From positions 186,001 to 250,000 of the forward strand of contig NZ_JAOVZB010000004.1 of assembly GCF_025716875.1 (NCBI RefSeq): 64,000 bases of DNA. Reading direction: 5' to 3'. Shown here in pieces: positions 42,006 through 52,672 of this stretch. This DNA is from Marinomonas sargassi (GTDB lineage Bacteria; Pseudomonadota; Gammaproteobacteria; Pseudomonadales; Marinomonadaceae). Numbering within the stretch: position 1 is the stretch's first letter; each line of letters starts with the position of its first letter. Position numbers and translations under genes: made by a program. Below the pieces are notes generated by a model. The model saw nothing but the letters and a program-made list of their open reading frames with translations, did not search any database and was not told where the DNA came from.

Positions 42006-43091
42006 TTAATCATCGCTCATACTTATGGTCGGCATCACAAAGGCACCACTGTCTTCATCACCTTGTTGGGACGCTAGAGTAGCACCAAGTTTACGAGCAA
42101 TCGACTGATAACTATTGGTCACATCACTTTCAGGTGAGGCAACAACAATCGGTTTGCCTTCATCACTCAATTGGCGAATAGACATACTAAGCGGCAACTT
42201 GCCTAACACACAAACGTCAAACTCTTGGGCGAGACCTGCTCCACCCTCATCACCAAAGATAGCTTCTTGATGACCGCAGTTAGAGCAAATGTGAGTAGAC
42301 ATGTTTTCTACCACACCTAATACGGGAATTTTCACCTTGTTGAACATTTCAATGCCACGGCGTGCATCGAGCAAAGCAATATCTTGTGGAGTGGTCACAA
42401 TGATTGAACCTGCCACAGGGACTTTTTGCGCCAAGGTTAATTGAATATCCCCTGTGCCTGGTGGCATATCAATAAACAAGTAGTCCAAATCTTCCCACGC
42501 AGTTTGATTTAAGATTTGCATGAGCGCCCCTGTTACCATAGGACCACGCCACGCCATTGGTGTGTCTTGGGTAGTAAGAAATGCCATAGACATGACTTGA
42601 ACACCGTGAGCTTTCGGAGCGATAAAGAACTTTTCATCACGAACCTGTGGGCGAGTGCCATCGGCAAAGCCCATCATCATGCCTTGGCTAGGGCCATAAA
42701 TATCCGCATCGAGAATACCGACTTTCGCCCCTTCTTTTACCATGGCTAGAGCAAGGTTAACTGTGGTGGTCGATTTACCCACACCGCCTTTACCTGATGC
42801 CACAGCAATCACATTTTTCACGCCTTTCAGGCCGGGTAGGTTGCCTTGGGTTTTGTGGGAGGCAATATCTGCCACAAGGTTTAAATCAAATGAAGTGTCA
42901 TCTCCAACCTCGGTTTTAATGCGAGAAATCAAATCCGACTTTTGCTCTTCGCATGGGTAACCTAAGGTTAGGGTGATATTGAAAGTGTCTTGATTTTGAA
43001 CAATCTCCCACACATTTTCACCATAGCTATGACCCGTATTCTGGTCTTCTAACTGAGCTAATTTAGCGAGTAGTTGTTGAGGTGTAGGCAT
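42006..43091 (-). CDS. apbC: Iron-sulfur cluster carrier ATPase, Mrp/ApbC
   Basis: A 361-aa P-loop ATPase that carries Fe-S clusters. An N-terminal DUF59/MIP18-like domain (about residues 1-85) precedes the ParA-like domain with the deviant Walker A GKGGVGKST near 104-112, and CSNCGH supplies the CxxC cluster ligands near 269. GGAG 6 nt before the ATG at 43091 excludes the upstream TTG. Confidence 0.95.
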   Translation of the reverse strand: MPTPQQLLAKLAQLEDQNTGHSYGENVWEIVQNQDTFNITLTLGYPCEEQKSDLISRIKTEVGDDTSFDLNLVADIASHKTQGNLPGLKGVKNVIAVASGKGGVGKSTTTVNLALAMVKEGAKVGILDADIYGPSQGMMMGFADGTRPQVRDEKFFIAPKAHGVQVMSMAFLTTQDTPMAWRGPMVTGALMQILNQTAWEDLDYLFIDMPPGTGDIQLTLAQKVPVAGSIIVTTPQDIALLDARRGIEMFNKVKIPVLGVVENMSTHICSNCGHQEAIFGDEGGAGLAQEFDVCVLGKLPLSMSIRQLSDEGKPIVVASPESDVTNSYQSIARKLGATLASQQGDEDSGAFVMPTISMSDD

Positions 43092-43189
43092 GAAAAACTC
43101 CAAGACAAGGTATAAATTGAGAGCCTAATAATACCCTGTCTTGATCTTGGTTCCTACATTATTCAAGGTCGGAAGTTTTTTCTTCTAAA

Positions 43190-44044
43190 TTAGTCAGTTA
43201 ACACACCATTTTGATAATCACGCATGGCTTGACTAAGTTCTGCTTGAGTATTCATCACATAAGGGCCGTACTGGGCAATAGGCTCTTTAATAGGAAGACC
43301 CGCAAGCACAAACACTTTCGATTCTTTGTCAGATTTATTGCTAATTATAAGGTCGCCTTCTGTATTGAATCGAGTCAATGTGTTCTGCTGCACAACATCA
43401 GATGAACCAGAGTACGACACTTCCCCTTCATAAAGGTACGCCATCAAATTATGACCTTGTGCCACTGGGAACCTAATCTCCCCACCAGCCAACAAGCGAA
43501 CATCCAAGAGTAAAATGTGCGTATCTTCCACAGATAAATACCCTTGAACAGCTTTACCATTAACTTCAGTGGAGCCAGCTACGGCTTTTATAGAGGCCGT
43601 TTCAAACTCATATTGCGCCATAGTGTCATGGGGAATATCTTGGTAATGGGCAGGCTGCATTTTCTTACTCGCTGGCAAGTTTAACCATAACTGGAAGCCC
43701 TGCATCTTGCCCGAGGTTTGCTTTGGCATCTCGGAGTGAATGACTCCTCGTCCAGCAACCATGTATTGCACATCGCCATCGTTTAATAGACCGACGTTAC
43801 CCATGTGGTCGCGGTGTTCCATTTTCCCTTGCAGCATGTAGGTAATGGTTGAAAAGCCACGATGGGGGTGAGGAGGAAAGCCTCCTATGTAATCGTCCGC
43901 TCGATTCGACCCAAATTCATCCATCAATAGAAATGGATCAAATCGCTCTGGGGCGGCACCACCAAACACTCGTAATAGCTTTACCCCATCGCCATCAGAA
44001 GCAGACCTTGCATATACATGCTCTAATTGCTCTCTAGTTTTCAT
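43190..44044 (-). CDS. Pirin-family protein
   Basis: A 284-aa bicupin. The N-terminal cupin has the metal-binding pattern FPPHPHRGFSTITYML followed by HRDHMGN and HSEMP, which holds the His/Glu ligands. Some pirins are quercetinases. It is the second gene of an azoR-pirin pair (9 nt apart) controlled by the divergent LysR gene, so it may act in redox or aromatic stress. Confidence 0.9.
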   Translation of the reverse strand: MKTREQLEHVYARSASDGDGVKLLRVFGGAAPERFDPFLLMDEFGSNRADDYIGGFPPHPHRGFSTITYMLQGKMEHRDHMGNVGLLNDGDVQYMVAGRGVIHSEMPKQTSGKMQGFQLWLNLPASKKMQPAHYQDIPHDTMAQYEFETASIKAVAGSTEVNGKAVQGYLSVEDTHILLLDVRLLAGGEIRFPVAQGHNLMAYLYEGEVSYSGSSDVVQQNTLTRFNTEGDLIISNKSDKESKVFVLAGLPIKEPIAQYGPYVMNTQAELSQAMRDYQNGVLTD

Positions 44045-44053
44045 AACCGCCCC

Positions 44054-44629
44054 CTACACTGTTAACGCCATGATTTGCTGCTTGGCATTGGCAATGCTTT
44101 GTTGCTTAGATTCATCGCCCATGGCTAAGCCTTCAGCATAGATAAATTCGACATCCTTCAAGCCAATAAAACCTAGCATAGTTTTCAAGAACGAAGATTG
44201 AGTATCTGTCACTTGGTCTTTATGTTTACCACCAAAAGACAGTACCACGTACACCTTCTTATCACTTAACAAGCCCACAGGCCCTTCATCTGTGTATTGG
44301 AATGTGACGCCTGCACGGGCAATATGATCAAACCAAGACTTCAACTGGCTAGGAACCGAGAAGTTATACATGGGTGCCGCCAGCAGTAAATAATCCGCCG
44401 CTTTCACTTCTTCAATCAAGGTATCAGCCAGTTCCGCTTTCCCCTCACCAATAGAGGCCATTGTGTTACCATCAAAATGCGGCAAGCTGCCATCCATCAC
44501 ATTTCGGGTAACCAATTCAGGTTCAGGCAAAAGTGAGCTCAAGTGATCCTGAAGCACTTTTAATAGTTCCGTTGATACACCCTGCTGGCCAAACAAACTC
44601 GCTTCAATCGTTAAAATATTCTGTGACAT
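44054..44629 (-). CDS. azoR: FMN-dependent NADH:quinone reductase / azoreductase
   Basis: A 191-aa flavodoxin-fold enzyme close to E. coli AzoR. The FMN segment is APMYNFSVPSQLKSWFDHIARAGVTF near residues 93-118, and the second flavin loop is LSFGGKHKDQ. It reduces quinones and azo dyes with NADH. It is divergent from a LysR regulator, with a clear operator between, and probably co-transcribed with pirin. Confidence 0.92.
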   Translation of the reverse strand: MSQNILTIEASLFGQQGVSTELLKVLQDHLSSLLPEPELVTRNVMDGSLPHFDGNTMASIGEGKAELADTLIEEVKAADYLLLAAPMYNFSVPSQLKSWFDHIARAGVTFQYTDEGPVGLLSDKKVYVVLSFGGKHKDQVTDTQSSFLKTMLGFIGLKDVEFIYAEGLAMGDESKQQSIANAKQQIMALTV

Positions 44630-44678
44630 TAATCTTCTCCTAATGATTATTTAATTGCATAAACAGAGTTTAAAAGAT

Positions 44679-44726
44679 AAATTTCGATTGAATGTCGCAT
44701 TTTTCACTCACTATAGATCGAAATTT
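44679..44726. promoter_or_regulatory. Inverted-repeat operator between azoR and its LysR regulator
   Basis: AAATTTCGAT (44679-44688) and ATCGAAATTT (44717-44726) are perfect 10-bp inverted repeats 28 nt apart. The span of about four helical turns suits a LysR tetramer binding two sites. It supports starting the regulator at 44734 rather than 44692. Confidence 0.65.
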
Positions 44727-44733
44727 TAGATAT

Positions 44734-45612
44734 ATGATTCCCAAAATAACATTAGAACAATGGGCAACTTTTAAAGCTGTGGTGGATGAAGGGTCTTTTG
44801 CTAAAGCCGCAGAGCAACTTAACAAGAGTCAGTCCACCGTCAGTTATAGTCTTTCAAAAATGGAGCAGAGACTTCCCTCTCCAATTTTCAACCACTCTGG
44901 AAGAAAAGCTGAACTGACGGAATTTGGTGAATCCATGTACCGTCACGCCTCCACATTACTCGCGCAGGCCTTGCAACTGGACCAAGCTGCACAATACCTT
45001 GCTAGCGGCTGGCAAGATGAAGTTACTATCGCGGTAGATGCATTGGCTTCTATGGAAGATGTGTTTAAAGCACTGCAATTATTCTCCACGAAACACCCTG
45101 ACACTCGAATCCGTATTCTAGAAACAACCCTATCAGGAACAATCGAAGCTCTGATTCAAAGGGACGCCGATATTGTTATTACCCCCCACGTACCACCCGG
45201 CTTTTTCTCAGAAAACTACCGAACTATCACCCGTACATTAGTGGTCGCCCCTAGCCACCCACTTGCAAAGGCCTCCTATTTAAATGAAGACTTGCTTAAA
45301 ACTCACCGACAGATTGTTGTGCGGGACAGTGGTGCTAAGCGCAATCAAGACGCGGGCTGGTTAGATGCCAAACAGCGCTGGACAGTGTCCCACCTTTCTA
45401 GCAGCGTTTTAGCGGTTAAATCAGGGTTAGGCTTTGGTTTTATCCCAAAAGACAAAATCAGAACAGAACTTGAAAATGGTGAGCTAGTAGAGCTCGATTT
45501 AGAGTATGGCAGCAAAAAGGATGTACCTATTTATCTGGTTGCAAGCGCCCAAAGTCATGCGGGTATCGCGACCAAAACCGTCCTAGAATACTTACAAGGT
45601 AAGCGAACATAA
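44734..45612 (+). CDS. LysR-family transcriptional regulator of azoR-pirin
   Basis: A 292-aa LysR protein. The HTH is LEQWATFKAVVDEGSFAKAA followed by KSQSTVSYSLSKMEQRL; the effector domain follows. The ATG at 44734 is preferred because the upstream ATG at 44692 lies inside the operator repeat. It is divergent from azoR and pirin and probably senses a quinone or electrophile. Target assignment rests on position and the operator. Confidence 0.88.
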   Translation: MIPKITLEQWATFKAVVDEGSFAKAAEQLNKSQSTVSYSLSKMEQRLPSPIFNHSGRKAELTEFGESMYRHASTLLAQALQLDQAAQYLASGWQDEVTIAVDALASMEDVFKALQLFSTKHPDTRIRILETTLSGTIEALIQRDADIVITPHVPPGFFSENYRTITRTLVVAPSHPLAKASYLNEDLLKTHRQIVVRDSGAKRNQDAGWLDAKQRWTVSHLSSSVLAVKSGLGFGFIPKDKIRTELENGELVELDLEYGSKKDVPIYLVASAQSHAGIATKTVLEYLQGKRT

Positions 45613-45814
45613 GACGGATTAATGAAACGATCAAAAGACGTATTAATGAATCGCACAAAGAAAAGCCAGCCTAGCCCTTGCACACAGCTAGCTGAGACTT
45701 ATAATTACGCCTTCATTAATTAGCACTCCCTATTTCAATTGCTCAATACACAAGGGCAATACAGGAATGCGGATAATTATTCGACCTTATTTAAACCCAA
45801 CAGGCTTATCAAAA

Positions 45815-47872
45815 ATGGCACAAACGCAACGCAAAATATTAGTCACCAGCGCCCTTCCTTATGCTAATGGTTCTATCCATTTAGGGCACATGCTGGAACA
45901 CATTCAAACTGACATTTGGGTGCGTTTTCAGAAAATGCGTGGCCACTTGTGTACTGCGGTTTGTGCGGATGATGCCCATGGCACAGCCATCATGATCAAG
46001 GCTGAGCAAAATGGCATTACGTCGGAAGAGCTTATCGAAGGTGTTCGCCAAGAGCACATGTCAGACTTTAATGACTTCTTAATTGGTTATGACAATTACC
46101 ATTCTACGCATTCTGAAGAGAACCGTGAGATTTCCTCTAGCATTTACAAAGCATTGCGTGACAACGGTAAGATATCCGTTCGCTCTATTGTCCAAGCCTA
46201 CGACCCTGAAAAGGAAATGTTCCTTGCTGACCGTTTTGTAAAAGGCACTTGTCCTAAGTGTAAAGCGGAAGATCAGTATGGCGATAACTGTGAAGTCTGT
46301 TCTGCGACTTACACGCCAATGGAAATGATCGACCCTCGTTCTGTTTACTCTGGCGCGACACCGATTGAAAAAGAGTCTGAGCATTACTTTTTTAAACTGC
46401 CTGATTTCCAAGAGTTTCTAGCCGAGTGGACACGCAGCGGTACATTACAAGACCAAGTCGCCAACAAGCTTGCTGAGTGGCTAGATTCTGGTTTACAAGA
46501 ATGGGATATCAGCCGTGATGCACCTTACTTTGGTTTTGAAATCCCAGATGCTCCGGGTAAATATTTCTACGTTTGGCTAGATGCCCCTATTGGCTACATG
46601 GCCAGCTTCCAAAACTTATGTGAACGCACGGAAGGCTTAAACTTTGATGATTACTGGGCGAAGGATTCTGATGCTGAGCTTTACCACTTCATAGGTAAAG
46701 ACATCATTAATTTCCATGCTCTATTCTGGCCAGCCATGCTTGATTGCGCAGGCTACCGCACACCAACCAAAGTTAATGCCCATGGTTATGTGACGGTAGA
46801 CGGCAAGAAAATGTCTAAGTCTCGCGGTACGTTCATTAAAGCCCGCACTTACTTGAACCATTTAGACCCACAGTATTTACGCTACTACTTTGCAGCGAAG
46901 CTAAATGCCAGTGTGGATGACATTGACCTTAACTTAGAAGACTTTATCCAGCGCGTGAACTCAGATGTGGTTGGTAAGGTAGTCAATATTGCCAGCCGTA
47001 CTGCCAGCTTCATTACGAAGAAGTTTGATGGCCAACTTGCGGCACAAGCCAGTGAAGCAGAGATGATTCAGTCTTTCATTGATGCTGGTGACCTTATTGC
47101 CGAGCATTTTGAGAACCGTGAATACGGCAAAGCGGTACGTGAAATTATGCGTTTGGCGGATGTGGCGAACACCTACATTGCGGATCAAGCACCTTGGGTA
47201 TTAGCAAAAGACGAAGCAACTTTACCGAAAGTACAAGAAGTTTGCTCTGTCGCTCTAAACCTATTCAGCATTCTAGCCACTTACTTAAAACCTGTTATGC
47301 CAAACATGGTGGCGGATGCAGAAGCTTTCCTAAATAAAGAACTAACTTGGGAAAACCGTAGTGAACTTTTATTTGGCACGGCCATCAATAAGTTTAAACC
47401 GCTAATGGGCCGTATCGATCAGAAGCAAATTGATGCCATGATCGAAGAAGGTAAGCAAGAAGCGGAATTAGAAGCACAAGCAAGCGCTGGCAATACGGTA
47501 AAAGAAGAAGCGGTAGAAACAGAGTTAAGCAAAGAGCCCATTGCAGATGAAATCAGCTTTGATGACTTTGCTAAAGTTGACCTTCGTGTGGCATTAATCG
47601 CAAAAGCCGAGCATGTTGAAAAAGCCAACAAGCTTCTTAAACTGACACTCGACCTTGGTGGTGAAACTCGAACTGTGTTCTCTGGTATCAAGTCTGCTTA
47701 TAAGCCAGAAGACTTGGAAGGTAAGCTGACGGTTCTTGTGGCCAACTTAGCACCTCGAAAAATGAAGTTCGGTTTATCGGAAGGCATGGTATTAGCAGCA
47801 GGCCCCGGTGGTGAAGAGATTTACCTACTAGAACCCCATGACGGTGCTAAACCCGGTCAACGCATTATGTAA
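45815..47872 (+). CDS. metG: Methionyl-tRNA synthetase
   Basis: A 685-aa class-I synthetase. The HIGH-like motif is HLGH at residues 22-25 and KMSKS lies near 335. The zinc-binding Cys cluster (CPKCKAED...CEVC) is near 146-162. The C-terminal EMAP/Arc1p-like tRNA-binding domain (about 580-685) is present, after a Glu/Ala-rich linker. The start matches the family N-terminus; the extension to 45767 lacks support. Confidence 0.97.
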   Translation: MAQTQRKILVTSALPYANGSIHLGHMLEHIQTDIWVRFQKMRGHLCTAVCADDAHGTAIMIKAEQNGITSEELIEGVRQEHMSDFNDFLIGYDNYHSTHSEENREISSSIYKALRDNGKISVRSIVQAYDPEKEMFLADRFVKGTCPKCKAEDQYGDNCEVCSATYTPMEMIDPRSVYSGATPIEKESEHYFFKLPDFQEFLAEWTRSGTLQDQVANKLAEWLDSGLQEWDISRDAPYFGFEIPDAPGKYFYVWLDAPIGYMASFQNLCERTEGLNFDDYWAKDSDAELYHFIGKDIINFHALFWPAMLDCAGYRTPTKVNAHGYVTVDGKKMSKSRGTFIKARTYLNHLDPQYLRYYFAAKLNASVDDIDLNLEDFIQRVNSDVVGKVVNIASRTASFITKKFDGQLAAQASEAEMIQSFIDAGDLIAEHFENREYGKAVREIMRLADVANTYIADQAPWVLAKDEATLPKVQEVCSVALNLFSILATYLKPVMPNMVADAEAFLNKELTWENRSELLFGTAINKFKPLMGRIDQKQIDAMIEEGKQEAELEAQASAGNTVKEEAVETELSKEPIADEISFDDFAKVDLRVALIAKAEHVEKANKLLKLTLDLGGETRTVFSGIKSAYKPEDLEGKLTVLVANLAPRKMKFGLSEGMVLAAGPGGEEIYLLEPHDGAKPGQRIM

Positions 47873-47906
47873 CTTACGCACTTTTTGTAAGCTAGTCTGT
47901 ATATTA

Positions 47907-47942
47907 AATAAGGGCTTTTGGTTTTCTCCATAAGCCCTTATT
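47907..47942 (+). terminator. Hairpin after metG
   Basis: An 11-bp perfect stem AATAAGGGCTT/AAGCCCTTATT with a 14-nt loop lies 34 nt after the metG stop. No T-run follows, so efficiency is doubtful. The rest of the 270-nt gap before rsxA shows no gene and should hold the rsx promoter. Confidence 0.6.
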
Positions 47943-48143
47943 GATATAGACAATAGTAACTAAACCAATTAAAAATCATTCTCATATAACTTTTACCTAT
48001 TATCTATATACTTAATTGGACTAGTTTTACATCAGTTTTAGCTTTGTTAGTTATAAGCAGATTGGTATAGTGTCGCCATTAGAGGTGCACCTCCACTCTG
48101 CATCGTATTTTTCCGTAATAAACACTTATTTTTGGGACGTGAG

Positions 48144-48725
48144 ATGACTGAATATCTCTTGATACTGGTCAGTACCATACTGGTTAACAATTTTGTTCTG
48201 GTTCAATTTTTGGGCCTTTGCCCTTTCATGGGGGTTTCTGGCAAGCTAGAAACCTCTATTGGTATGGCCATGGCAACGACCTTTGTACTGACTCTATCAA
48301 GCCTATGCAGTTACCTTACGTTTACCTATATTCTCCAGCCTTTTGGCCTTGAATACTTACAGACAATCTCCTTTATTCTGGTGATTGCTGTGGTAGTGCA
48401 GTTCACCGAAATGGTAGTGCGAAAAACCAGCCCTCTACTTTATAGAGTACTAGGTGTGTTCTTACCGCTTATCACGTCCAATTGTGCTGTATTGGGTGTG
48501 GCGTTACAAAATATCAGCAAGCAAAATGCCTTTGTTGAATCTATCTTATATGGCTTCGGCGCGGCCGTTGGTTTCTCTTTCGTACTGGTGCTTTTTGCTG
48601 CTATGCGCGAACGCATTAACGTTGCCGATGTTCCCGTTGTCTTCAAAGGCTCGGCCATTGGTATGATCACTGCTGGCCTTATGGCGCTTGCCTTCATGGG
48701 CTTCAGCGCCCTTGTGCAGATTTAA
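48144..48725 (+). CDS. rsxA: Electron transport complex subunit RsxA/RnfA
   Basis: A 193-aa membrane subunit of the Rsx/Rnf complex with six helices, identical in length to E. coli Rsx[20 protein letters not shown] near the N-terminus and [13 protein letters not shown] in the middle hold the conserved Cys residues thought to bind an intramembrane Fe-S cluster. The start at 48144 is chosen over an ORF extension at 48132. It opens a tightly packed rsxABCDGE operon. Confidence 0.97.
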   Translation: MTEYLLILVSTILVNNFVLVQFLGLCPFMGVSGKLETSIGMAMATTFVLTLSSLCSYLTFTYILQPFGLEYLQTISFILVIAVVVQFTEMVVRKTSPLLYRVLGVFLPLITSNCAVLGVALQNISKQNAFVESILYGFGAAVGFSFVLVLFAAMRERINVADVPVVFKGSAIGMITAGLMALAFMGFSALVQI

Positions 48726-48737
48726 AGGGCTAATACT

Positions 48738-49346
48738 ATGTTTACGATTCTATTAGCCATTGCCGTCCTCGTTATTCTCGCCTTAATTTTTGGTGCGATT
48801 TTAGGTTATGCCAACGTGCGCTTTCATGTTGAAGGCGACCCTATCGTTGATCAGATCGATGCCCTACTTCCACAAACCCAATGTGGTCAATGTGGCCACC
48901 CAGGTTGTCGCCCTTATGCTGAAGCGATTGCTAACGGTGAAGCTATCAACCATTGCCCACCGGGTGGACAAGCAACTATCCAAGCGTTAGCCGATTTACT
49001 AGACGTTGAAGCCATCCCTCTCGATGGTGATCACGGTGAAGAAACTGCCACCCGTGTTGCTGTTATCCGAGAAGACGAGTGCATTGGTTGTACCAAGTGT
49101 ATTCAAGCTTGCCCTGTTGACGCCATTTTGGGTGCAGCAAAGCAAATGCACACGGTAATTTCGGATGAATGTACTGGTTGTGACTTATGTGTTGAGCCTT
49201 GCCCTGTAGATTGTATTGATATGGTAGAAGTTGGCGTGACGACAAAAACTTGGTCTTGGGAAAAACCTCAAGGCATTACTAATAGTTCATTAAACATTAT
49301 TGCTACTGACCGTACTTCTGAGCCTAGTTCGGAGGTGTTGCACTAA
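48738..49346 (+). CDS. rsxB: Electron transport complex subunit RsxB/RnfB (ferredoxin)
   Basis: A 202-aa protein with an N-terminal membrane helix and three Cys clusters: a CxxCxxxxC-type motif at CGQCGHPGC followed by a later Cys, and two ferredoxin motifs [12 protein letters not shown] and [12 protein letters not shown]. It passes electrons within the Rsx complex. Its stop overlaps the rsxC start by one base (TAATG). Confidence 0.97.
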   Translation: MFTILLAIAVLVILALIFGAILGYANVRFHVEGDPIVDQIDALLPQTQCGQCGHPGCRPYAEAIANGEAINHCPPGGQATIQALADLLDVEAIPLDGDHGEETATRVAVIREDECIGCTKCIQACPVDAILGAAKQMHTVISDECTGCDLCVEPCPVDCIDMVEVGVTTKTWSWEKPQGITNSSLNIIATDRTSEPSSEVLH

Positions 49347-52300
49347 TGGAAGCCGTTAATATCTTTTCTTTTCATGGCGGCATCCACCCACCAGAAAACA
49401 AAGCGCAATCCTTACAACTGCCATTAGGACGCCCTCGTCTTCCTAAAGAGCTGATTTTGCCTTTAGGTCAACACATTGGCCAAGCTTCTCGCCCTTTGGT
49501 CAAAGCTGGCGATAAAGTACTAAAAGGCGAAAGCATAGCGGTAAACAATGGCTTTCTAAGCAGTTACCTACACGCCCCCACGTCTGGCATAGTAACCAGC
49601 ATTGAAAGTCGTCCAATTGCTCACCCTTCTGGGCTAAGCGATATCTGTATCATCATTGAGCCAGACAACAAAGAAGAGTGGATTCCTCTTTCGCCTCTCA
49701 ATAATTGGCAAGAAGAAGCACCAACCGACGTATTAGCTTATCTTTCCAAGATGGGTATTGTGGGTATGGGTGGTGCAGGCTTCCCTACCCAAGTTAAGTT
49801 ACAAGGTGCGCAAAAAAACATCCTAAAACATTTCATCATTAATGCCGCAGAATGTGAGCCTTACATTACTGCCGATGACATGTTGATCCGTGAAAAAACA
49901 CTGGAGCTTATTCTCGGTATTGAGGCACTTCAGCACTTAGTACAAGCAGAACAAGTCATTATTGGTATTGAAGACAACAAGCCAACGGCTATTGCTAAAC
50001 TAAACGAGCTATTAAGCGAACGGGGCAGCGAAATTCAAGTGGCGGTTGTTCCGACTAAATACCCTTCTGGCGGTGAGAAGCAGCTTATTCAGCTGATTAC
50101 AGGCCAAGAAGTACCGAGTGGTCAATTTCCTGCAGACATTGGGGTTTTATGTCAAAACGTTGGTACCTGTGTGGCCGTTCACAATGCTATTTATCTAGGT
50201 CAGCCACTTATCTCTCGTTTCACTACTTTGACAGGGGATGCCTTAAAGGCGCCTCAAAACGTTGAAGTACTGCTAGGCACACCGGTTGACCACCTTTTAG
50301 ATTACGCAGAAGCAAACAACAAGAAGCTACACAGATTGGTTATGGGCGGCCCTATGATGGGCTTTACACTCGATTCCACCGCTGTGCCTGTGGTAAAAAC
50401 CAGCAACTGTATTCTCGCTGCGACTAAAAAAGAGTTGCCAGAGCCTGACCCAGAACAAGCCTGCATACGCTGCGGCATGTGTGAGCAAGCCTGCCCTGCG
50501 AGCTTATTACCACAACAACTTTTGTGGTTCAGTAAGAGCCAAGAGCTTGAAAAAGCTGAGCACCACAACCTGTTTGATTGCATCGAGTGTGGTGCTTGTT
50601 CCTATGTATGCCCAAGTAGCATTCCATTAGTGCAGTACTACCGCCACACTAAGAGCAGTATCCGTGAAGCTCGTGAAGCGGCTGTCAAATCAGACCTAGC
50701 GAAGCAACGCTTTGAAGCCAGAAAAGCGCGTCAAGAAGCTGAAATCGCCGAGAAAGAAGCAAAACGTCTTGCTCGTAAGGCTCCGGCACCAGCAAAAGCC
50801 GCAGACACTACTAAAGCCGCATCAAAAGCCGCTTCTGCTAGTGCAGCCCCTGCCGCCAATGCTGAGGCTAAGAAGCTAAAAGTGGATGTTGCCATTGCGA
50901 AAACTAAACTGAAAAAACTGCAAAAGCAGTTGCTTGAAGCGCAAGAAAATGAGCATATTGAAGACATTCAGGCTTTACAGCTGCAAGTCACCGAGCAAGA
51001 GCAGCAAGTTAAGCAACTTGATGAGCAATTAGCGAAAGTTACGGCTGCACAAGCACCAGCAGCAAGCGCTTCAACAGCTCAAAGTAATCCAGCGGTCAGC
51101 GCAGAGTTGAAGAAAGCCAAAGTTGACCTTGCCCTTGCGGGTGTCAAACTGAAAAAACTGCAGAAGCAACTTGTAGAGTCCCCTGACGACACAGAGTTAA
51201 AAGATAAAATCAGCAGCCTTGAAAAAGAGTTGAGTGCAGCACAAGCTCTGGTTGATAAATTATCTGCCGCTCCTGCATCTAACGCTCAAGAGCCTGCAGC
51301 AAAAGCGCCTGTCAGTGCAGAACTGAAAAAAGCCAAAGTCGATGTGGCTATGATAGACGTGAAGCTGAAGAAGCTACAAAAGCAATCGACAGAATCCCCT
51401 GATGATCAGGCATTAAAAGATCAAATATCAGGCCTAGAAAAAGACTTATCCGCAGCGCAAGCTTTGGTTGAGAAGTTATCTGCGCCCGCGCCCGAAGCTA
51501 AAGCGCCAGCAGCAAAAACACCTGTCAGTGCTGAGCTGAAAAAAGCCAAAGTCGATGTAGCTATGATAGGCGTCAAACTGAAAAAGCTGCAGAAGCAACT
51601 CGCCGAGTCTCCCGACGATCAGGCAGTTCAAGATCAGATAGCCAATTTAGAGAAAGACCTAACAGCAGCACAAGCTCTGGTTGAGAAGTTATCTGCGCCA
51701 ACGCCTGAACCTAAAGAGTCAGCACCGGCTGCCAATGCACCATCAGCTGCAGATTTGAAAAAGGCCAAAGTCAGTGCCGCTATGGCTGGGGTGAAGTTAA
51801 AGAAACTTCAGAAACAGCTAACAGAAACACCTGACGATCAAGGGTTAAAAGAGCAAATTGGCAAACTAGAAAATGAGCTCAAAGACGCTCAAGAACTGGT
51901 TGAGAAACTATCTGCCCCAGCAGTTCAAACATCGACTACTCAAGCCACTGCTCCGTTAGCAGCCAATGTCGGTGATCTAAAGAAATTAAAAATAGATGCT
52001 GCCATGGCCAAGGCAACTGTGAAGAAAGTTGAAAAGGCACTGAAGAAAGCGGAAGAAATAAAAGCACCTGAAATAGACATTCTTCGCCAGCAATTGGTTG
52101 AAGCTCAAAAACGTGCCGATGACCTTGAAAAAGCATTAGCTAACCCAGCTGAGGTTAAAGCAGAAGTTGCTGCGCCTGCAGCACCCTCCAACGCTAATGA
52201 AGATAAAAAACGAAAAATTGATCTCGCTATTGCCAAAGCCAGCATCAAGAAAGCAGAAAAGAATATAGAGCTATTGAAAGAACAAGGTAAATCAGAAGAA

Positions 52301-52672
52301 GAGATAAATTCTTCTGAATGGCCTAAGAAACTCGAAGAAGCGCAACAAAAATTAGATGCTCTTACTTCTGATGAAATGCCAGAGAGTGTTCAAACTGCAA
52401 CACAGAGTGAAACCAAAGAGCAGGATAAGTCGCCTTCAGATCTTAGCGCCCTATCGCTTGAAGAGCTTGCGGATAAGATAAAGAAACAAAAAATCGCTGC
52501 GGCAATGGCAAAAGCTCAGATCAATAAGCTCAACAAACAATTGGCAAACGAACCTGAGTCAGCGTCTAGCATTCAACAAGACATTGACGCAGCAAGACAA
52601 AAACAAGCCGACGCAGAAGCGCTACTAACTCAGCTTACTGACGCGCAAGCTAAAGCAAAAGAGAGTCAATAA
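49346..52672 (+). CDS. rsxC: Electron transport complex subunit RsxC/RnfC with long repeat tail
   Basis: A 1108-aa NADH-binding subunit. The N-terminal RnfC core spans about residues 1-440, with two 4Fe-4S motifs CIRCGMCEQACP (near 373) and CIECGACSYVCP (near 412). From about residue 450 to the end lies an Ala/Lys/Glu-rich coiled-coil tail of about eight repeats of roughly 70 aa, with the recurring phrase VKLKKLQKQL. E. coli RsxC has a similar but much shorter tail (740 aa in all). The core is ordinary; the tail length is unusual. Confidence 0.96.
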   Translation: MEAVNIFSFHGGIHPPENKAQSLQLPLGRPRLPKELILPLGQHIGQASRPLVKAGDKVLKGESIAVNNGFLSSYLHAPTSGIVTSIESRPIAHPSGLSDICIIIEPDNKEEWIPLSPLNNWQEEAPTDVLAYLSKMGIVGMGGAGFPTQVKLQGAQKNILKHFIINAAECEPYITADDMLIREKTLELILGIEALQHLVQAEQVIIGIEDNKPTAIAKLNELLSERGSEIQVAVVPTKYPSGGEKQLIQLITGQEVPSGQFPADIGVLCQNVGTCVAVHNAIYLGQPLISRFTTLTGDALKAPQNVEVLLGTPVDHLLDYAEANNKKLHRLVMGGPMMGFTLDSTAVPVVKTSNCILAATKKELPEPDPEQACIRCGMCEQACPASLLPQQLLWFSKSQELEKAEHHNLFDCIECGACSYVCPSSIPLVQYYRHTKSSIREAREAAVKSDLAKQRFEARKARQEAEIAEKEAKRLARKAPAPAKAADTTKAASKAASASAAPAANAEAKKLKVDVAIAKTKLKKLQKQLLEAQENEHIEDIQALQLQVTEQEQQVKQLDEQLAKVTAAQAPAASASTAQSNPAVSAELKKAKVDLALAGVKLKKLQKQLVESPDDTELKDKISSLEKELSAAQALVDKLSAAPASNAQEPAAKAPVSAELKKAKVDVAMIDVKLKKLQKQSTESPDDQALKDQISGLEKDLSAAQALVEKLSAPAPEAKAPAAKTPVSAELKKAKVDVAMIGVKLKKLQKQLAESPDDQAVQDQIANLEKDLTAAQALVEKLSAPTPEPKESAPAANAPSAADLKKAKVSAAMAGVKLKKLQKQLTETPDDQGLKEQIGKLENELKDAQELVEKLSAPAVQTSTTQATAPLAANVGDLKKLKIDAAMAKATVKKVEKALKKAEEIKAPEIDILRQQLVEAQKRADDLEKALANPAEVKAEVAAPAAPSNANEDKKRKIDLAIAKASIKKAEKNIELLKEQGKSEEEINSSEWPKKLEEAQQKLDALTSDEMPESVQTATQSETKEQDKSPSDLSALSLEELADKIKKQKIAAAMAKAQINKLNKQLANEPESASSIQQDIDAARQKQADAEALLTQLTDAQAKAKESQ
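50870..52660 (+). repeat. In-frame ~70-codon repeats in rsxC tail
   Basis: About eight degenerate repeats. Units 2-5 are the most alike, each built as SAELKKAKVDVAM...KLKKLQKQ...SPDD...EKLSAP. The outer units have diverged. The repeats keep the reading frame and coiled-coil pattern. Confidence 0.9.

Noticed and set aside
50302-50967. Open frames antisense to rsxC
   Set aside because: Their Ala/Ser/Phe-rich products mirror the Lys/Ala/Glu-rich coding strand and have no family features.
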